64,000 nucleotides of DNA from Erwinia aphidicola (GTDB taxonomy: Bacteria; Pseudomonadota; Gammaproteobacteria; Enterobacterales; Enterobacteriaceae): positions 2,604,001 through 2,668,000 of the forward strand of contig NZ_JAMKCQ010000001.1 in assembly GCF_024169515.1 (NCBI RefSeq), in the 5' to 3' direction. Positions 61,701 to 64,000 of the stretch are shown one piece after another. Every line of letters begins with the position of its first letter. The stretch's first letter is position 1. Under the pieces are notes generated by a model, which saw only the letters and a list, made by a program, of their open reading frames with translations, did not search any database and was not told the DNA's origin. A program made the position numbers and the translations under genes.

Positions 61701-61982
61701 CTGCTGAAAAAAGCTAAGTATTTACAGTCGAGGGTAGGGTCGAGGCATGCCTCGACCTGGTGTTTAGAGGCTTATCTCATCCACTGTCACTCTTAATGAT
61801 CTGTACGTTATTGAAAACCGCACGCCCCTCTTTTTTGTCACCTCGATAACCTTTTGATTTAAACGATCTAATCGAACAGCTTTAAAAAAGGGTTTTTTAC
61901 CAGGAGTGCGGCAATTGAATAATGTTTATAACGAGTTAGAGTGGTTTGTTAGCCGTTCACTGCCGAGCAGGCAGCTTAGAAA
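61701..61982 (+). repeat. Type I-F CRISPR leader, copy 1, with a solitary repeat
   Basis: About 250 bp nearly identical to 63145-63401, ending in one 28-bp I-F repeat (61955-61982, GTTCACTGCCGAGCAGGCAG...). No second repeat follows, so it carries no spacer. Includes a 20-bp perfect palindrome at 61738-61757 (GGTCGAGG... centre CATG). Confidence 0.9.
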
Positions 61983-62147
61983 ATCATGCACGTGAATTTT
62001 CAGCTGTGCAGGGGGGATCAACTGCTGGATGAAACGTTGTCAAAGTATCCCCTTCACACCAGTAATCATTAAATAATGCAATTGCATTAATTTAACCCGC
62101 GTCGTATAATTTGCTCAGAAGTTAATCAGATTTTTAAGGTGAGAAAT
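61983..62147 (+). promoter_or_regulatory. prlF-yhaV promoter with palindromic operator
   Basis: TTGCAT (62082-62087) and TATAAT (62105-62110) are spaced exactly 17 nt, an excellent sigma-70 promoter. A 16-bp perfect palindrome TAATGCAATTGCATTA (62074-62089) overlaps the -35 element, consistent with autorepression by PrlF. The ribosome site AAGGTGAG precedes the prlF ATG. Confidence 0.8.
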
Positions 62148-62483
62148 ATGAGTGCTAACGCGCGTCCCGATACTGCTCTGACTGTCGATTCAAAAGTGAC
62201 GGCCCGCTGTCAAACGACAATACCAGCACCGGTACGTGAAGCGCTGAAGCTTCGGCCGGGCAAAGACCATATTCAGTATGAGATCCTTTCCGGTGGGAAA
62301 GTACTACTGAGCCGTCAAGAAATAGCGCAAGAAGATGATGTCATGGACGCATTCCTACATTTTCTCGCTGCTGACATCAAAAGTGCTCCTCAGAATGTTC
62401 AACCTTTCGACATGTCGCGAGGCCGCGAACTGGTTGCTGGCATGAACGTTAACATTGACGATGATATCTGCGACGAGGACTGA
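62148..62483 (+). CDS. prlF: PrlF (SohA) antitoxin
   Basis: 111-residue AbrB/MazE-fold antitoxin. I take the ATG at 62148 (MSANARPDTALTVDSKV). The swapped-hairpin DNA-binding domain TARCQTTIPAPVREALKLRPGKDHIQYEIL is near-identical to E. coli PrlF, and the toxin-binding C terminus ends VNIDDDICDED. In E. coli PrlF neutralises YhaV and represses the operon. It is 7 nt upstream of yhaV. Confidence 0.96.
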   Translation: MSANARPDTALTVDSKVTARCQTTIPAPVREALKLRPGKDHIQYEILSGGKVLLSRQEIAQEDDVMDAFLHFLAADIKSAPQNVQPFDMSRGRELVAGMNVNIDDDICDED

Positions 62484-62490
62484 TGGGCTA

Positions 62491-62958
62491 ATGGACAAAG
62501 GATTGCCGGAAGAAGTTAATGGGTGGAAAATTTATGCGCATCCATGTTTTAAGCAAGCCTACGACGCGCTAGTTAGCGAGGTTGAGGTTTTAAAGCAAAA
62601 AGATCCTCAAGGATACCAGAAGAAAGCATCAGCAAAGCTCCTGGCCGTTGTCCATAAAGTTATTGAGGAAGGAATTGCTGTCGACCCTTCTGCTGCAGCG
62701 TATCGTCAGGGGACTACCCTGGGGAGCAATTTTAAGGATTGGTCCAGGGCGAAGTTTGGTAATGCACGTTATCGATTATTTTTTCGCTACAGCTCAGCGG
62801 AAAAGGTGATAATCCTGGCGTGGATGAACGACAGTAGTACCCTTCGCACCTATGACAGCAAAACCGATTCTTACAGGGTTTTCGAAAAAATGCTTAGAAA
62901 AGGGAAACCGCCGAAGGATTGGGGGCAGCTCTTTCATGAATCGAAGAAAAATAAATAA
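62491..62958 (+). CDS. yhaV: YhaV toxin (mRNA interferase)
   Basis: 155-residue RelE-like ribosome-dependent RNase. Start at ATG 62491 (MDKGLPEEVNGWKIYAHPCF), as in E. coli YhaV. Conserved core: KLLAVVHKVIEEGIAVDPSAAAYRQG, FKDWSRAKFGNARYRLFFRYSSAEKVIILAWMNDSSTLRTY. Intact, so probably functional with PrlF. It lies between the two CRISPR leader copies. Confidence 0.96.
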   Translation: MDKGLPEEVNGWKIYAHPCFKQAYDALVSEVEVLKQKDPQGYQKKASAKLLAVVHKVIEEGIAVDPSAAAYRQGTTLGSNFKDWSRAKFGNARYRLFFRYSSAEKVIILAWMNDSSTLRTYDSKTDSYRVFEKMLRKGKPPKDWGQLFHESKKNK

Positions 62959-63144
62959 AAATCCGTATTAATACAGCTTCATATCCCGCATAGAATTTTA
63001 TTCCCGCGCTAGCGTGGGATAGAAGTTCCTGCCTGGAGCCGCAGACAGCGCTAACCAGTTATTCCCGACAGTCAAATTAGGCATGTATGTAAAGTCAGCC
63101 GGGTTGATGGCGGTGTTTAATGTCATAGAGCTTGTTCCGAAATC
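62959..63144. other. Spacer after yhaV with a palindrome
   Basis: 186 nt without a gene. A near-perfect 18-bp palindrome (63002-63019, TCCCGCGCTAGCGTGGGA) may end the yhaV transcript, but no T-tract follows. Confidence 0.45.
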
Positions 63145-63401
63145 CGCTGAAAAAAAAGCTTAAAGTATTTACCGTCCAGTGTAGGGTCGAGGCATGCCTC
63201 GACCTGGTGTTTAGATGCTTATCTCATCCACTGTCACTCTTAATGTTCTGTACGTTATTGAAAACCGCGCGAACCTCTTTTTTGTCACCTCGATAACTTT
63301 TTGATTTTAAACGACCTAATCGAACGGCTTTAAAAAAGGGTTTTTACCAAGCGTGCAGCAATTGAATAATGTTTATAACGAGTTAGAGTGGTTTGTTAAC
63401 C
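63145..63401 (+). repeat. Type I-F CRISPR leader, copy 2
   Basis: AT-rich leader nearly identical to copy 1 (offset 1447 bp at the palindromes), placed directly before the array, so it is the functional leader. The GGTCGAGG palindrome recurs at 63185-63204. Confidence 0.9.
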
Positions 63402-63597
63402 GTTCACTGCCGAGCAGGCAGCTTAGAAAACCACAACGCAGCACAGTAGTCGCCAGGCTTAGTTCACTGCCGTACAGGCAGCTTAGAAAAGTTAAAACGT
63501 AGCCAGCAGCTGTGGCTGGACGTTCACTGCCGAGCAGGCAGCTTAGAAAATTCTGTCGTAGAGTCTGCAGTTCACTGCCGTACAGGCAGCTTAGAAA
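63402..63597 (+). CRISPR. Short type I-F CRISPR array, 4 repeats and 3 spacers
   Basis: 28-bp repeats at 63402, 63462, 63522 and 63570, of the I-F type (GTTCACTGCC...GGCAGCTTAGAAA). The central bases alternate between GAGC and GTAC in successive repeats. Spacers 1 and 2 are 32 nt, standard for I-F; spacer 3 is only 20 nt. The leader lies 5' on +, so transcription is rightward. No cas gene is in the window, so activity depends on genes elsewhere. Confidence 0.96.
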
Positions 63598-63627
63598 ACA
63601 GAGTTGCTCCCGCCTGGATGCATACTG

Positions 63628-63795
63628 CACTGGCATCGAAGGGCGGTTGATGTCACCACAGATATTAAGATGCTAGTGAGTACCGCCGGTACGCCGATTG
63701 ATCCTAACGATACGGCCATTGCCGTCGGTGCTATTCTGGTGACTAATAACATGCGGGAGTTTAAGCGAGTGCCAGGCATTAAGTTGGAGGACTGA
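63628..63795 (+). pseudogene. vapC remnant (PIN-domain toxin C-terminal fragment)
   Basis: Encodes RRAVDVTTDIKMLVSTAGTPI...DPNDTAIAVGAILVTNNMREFKRVPGIKLED. This matches the C-terminal third of VapC PIN toxins (AGTPIGPxDxxIAGHA... LVTNNxREFxRVPG). About five residues are lost after NDTAIA, removing part of the active-site helix, and the usual EDW ending is cut by a TGA. The N-terminal part and vapB are absent. Confidence 0.8.
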
Positions 63796-63859
63796 TAAAA
63801 ATAATTTTAGCAATAATGAGCTTTGCGCATTGATGGAAAAACGTATGCTGAAAACACTG
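63796..63859. other. Short intergenic gap between vapC remnant and nlp-like gene
   Basis: 64 AT-rich bases with no recognisable gene. Confidence 0.5.
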
Positions 63860-64000
63860 CTAATATACTTTTCTTAATATTCTTTTGACTGGTTTTTCGT
63901 CATCATAATACCGCGATGGCCAGATTTTTTCTGGCGGAATCCCGATTTTCATAGCAATAATTAACTCACCCTTCAGCCATGGTTTTGATAAAGCATTTGC
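63860..64000 (-). CDS. Nlp/SfsB (Ner-like) DNA-binding regulator, C-terminal part
   Basis: Minus-strand frame open from the window edge to a stop at 63860, 46 codons: ANALSKPWLKGELIIAMKIG then IPPEKIWPSRYYDDEKP. This matches the second half of the Ner/SfsB (Nlp) helix-turn-helix family (E. coli ANALSRPWPKGEMIIAKALG..WPSRYHD). The N terminus lies outside the window. Family members include phage Mu Ner repressor. Confidence 0.87.
   Translation of the reverse strand, partial: ANALSKPWLKGELIIAMKIGIPPEKIWPSRYYDDEKPVKRILRKVY

Noticed and set aside
63373..63636. Minus-strand frame with repeated FLSCLxGSE peptides
   Set aside because: It is the translated CRISPR array, not a repeat protein.
63598..64000. 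cas genes at the right end
   Set aside because: Only a vapC fragment and an Nlp-like gene end are present; no Cas1, Cas3 or Csy motif is seen.

Overview
The window is chromosomal DNA from a gamma-proteobacterium of the order Enterobacterales, most likely family Erwiniaceae (Erwinia/Pantoea-like). The evidence is the enterobacterial gene order (dcw cluster, lpxC, secM-secA, mutT-yacG-zapD-coaE-guaC, hofC-hofB-ppdD, nadC, ampDE, aroP, pdhR-aceEF-lpd), near-E. coli protein sequences, an AceF with two lipoyl domains, and plant-associated accessory genes (type II secretion, chitin/cellulose-type LPMO, GH43 glycosidase). The genus is inferred; no rRNA or tRNA gene was seen.

Layout. 1-12.6 kb: 3' part of the division and cell-wall cluster, all on +, tightly overlapping: murF (5' end outside), mraY, murD, ftsW, murG, murC, ddlB, ftsQ, ftsA, ftsZ, then lpxC. 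12.6-16.5 kb: dciA (DUF721) divergent from the secretion monitor secM, then secA. 16.7-30.2 kb: an accessory block between secA and mutT. It holds a GbpA-like LPMO, a pilotin gspS, a type II secretion operon gspCDEFGHIJKLM-O, a winged-helix regulator and a cytochrome b561. 30.4-38.9 kb: mutT, yacG, zapD, coaE, guaC, the pilus genes hofC-hofB-ppdD, a RelE/XRE toxin-antitoxin pair flanked by 101-bp direct repeats, and nadC. 39-41.2 kb: a LysR stub and an ECF sigma / RskA anti-sigma / fasciclin set. 41.3-47 kb: ampD-ampE, an inserted GH43 glycosidase with a GPH sugar transporter, and aroP. 47-53.9 kb: pdhR with its operator, aceE, aceF, lpd. 54-61.6 kb: a short-chain dehydrogenase, the biotin ECF transporter bioMNY, and acyl-CoA enzymes (MDR reductase, thioesterase, AMP-ligase, thiolase, enoyl-CoA hydratase). 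61.6-64 kb: a PrlF-YhaV toxin-antitoxin module between two copies of a type I-F CRISPR leader, a short CRISPR array, a vapC remnant and the end of an Nlp/SfsB-like regulator.

How it fits together. The backbone makes and polymerises peptidoglycan precursors, builds the divisome, makes lipid A and drives Sec export. The T2SS with its adjacent LPMO looks like a self-contained polysaccharide-attack unit: Sec exports the enzyme to the periplasm, then Gsp exports it out. The bioMNY/acyl-CoA block combines biotin uptake with enzymes able to activate, shorten or rebuild a carboxylic acid chain. It resembles in gene content the BirA-regulated yhfUTS genes of Bacillus subtilis, so a role in biotin-precursor or biotin-vitamer metabolism is the most interesting hypothesis here. 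The right end is a small defence/addiction island formed by tandem duplication of a TA-plus-CRISPR-leader unit of about 1.45 kb, with decay of the upstream copy. No cas genes are present in the window.
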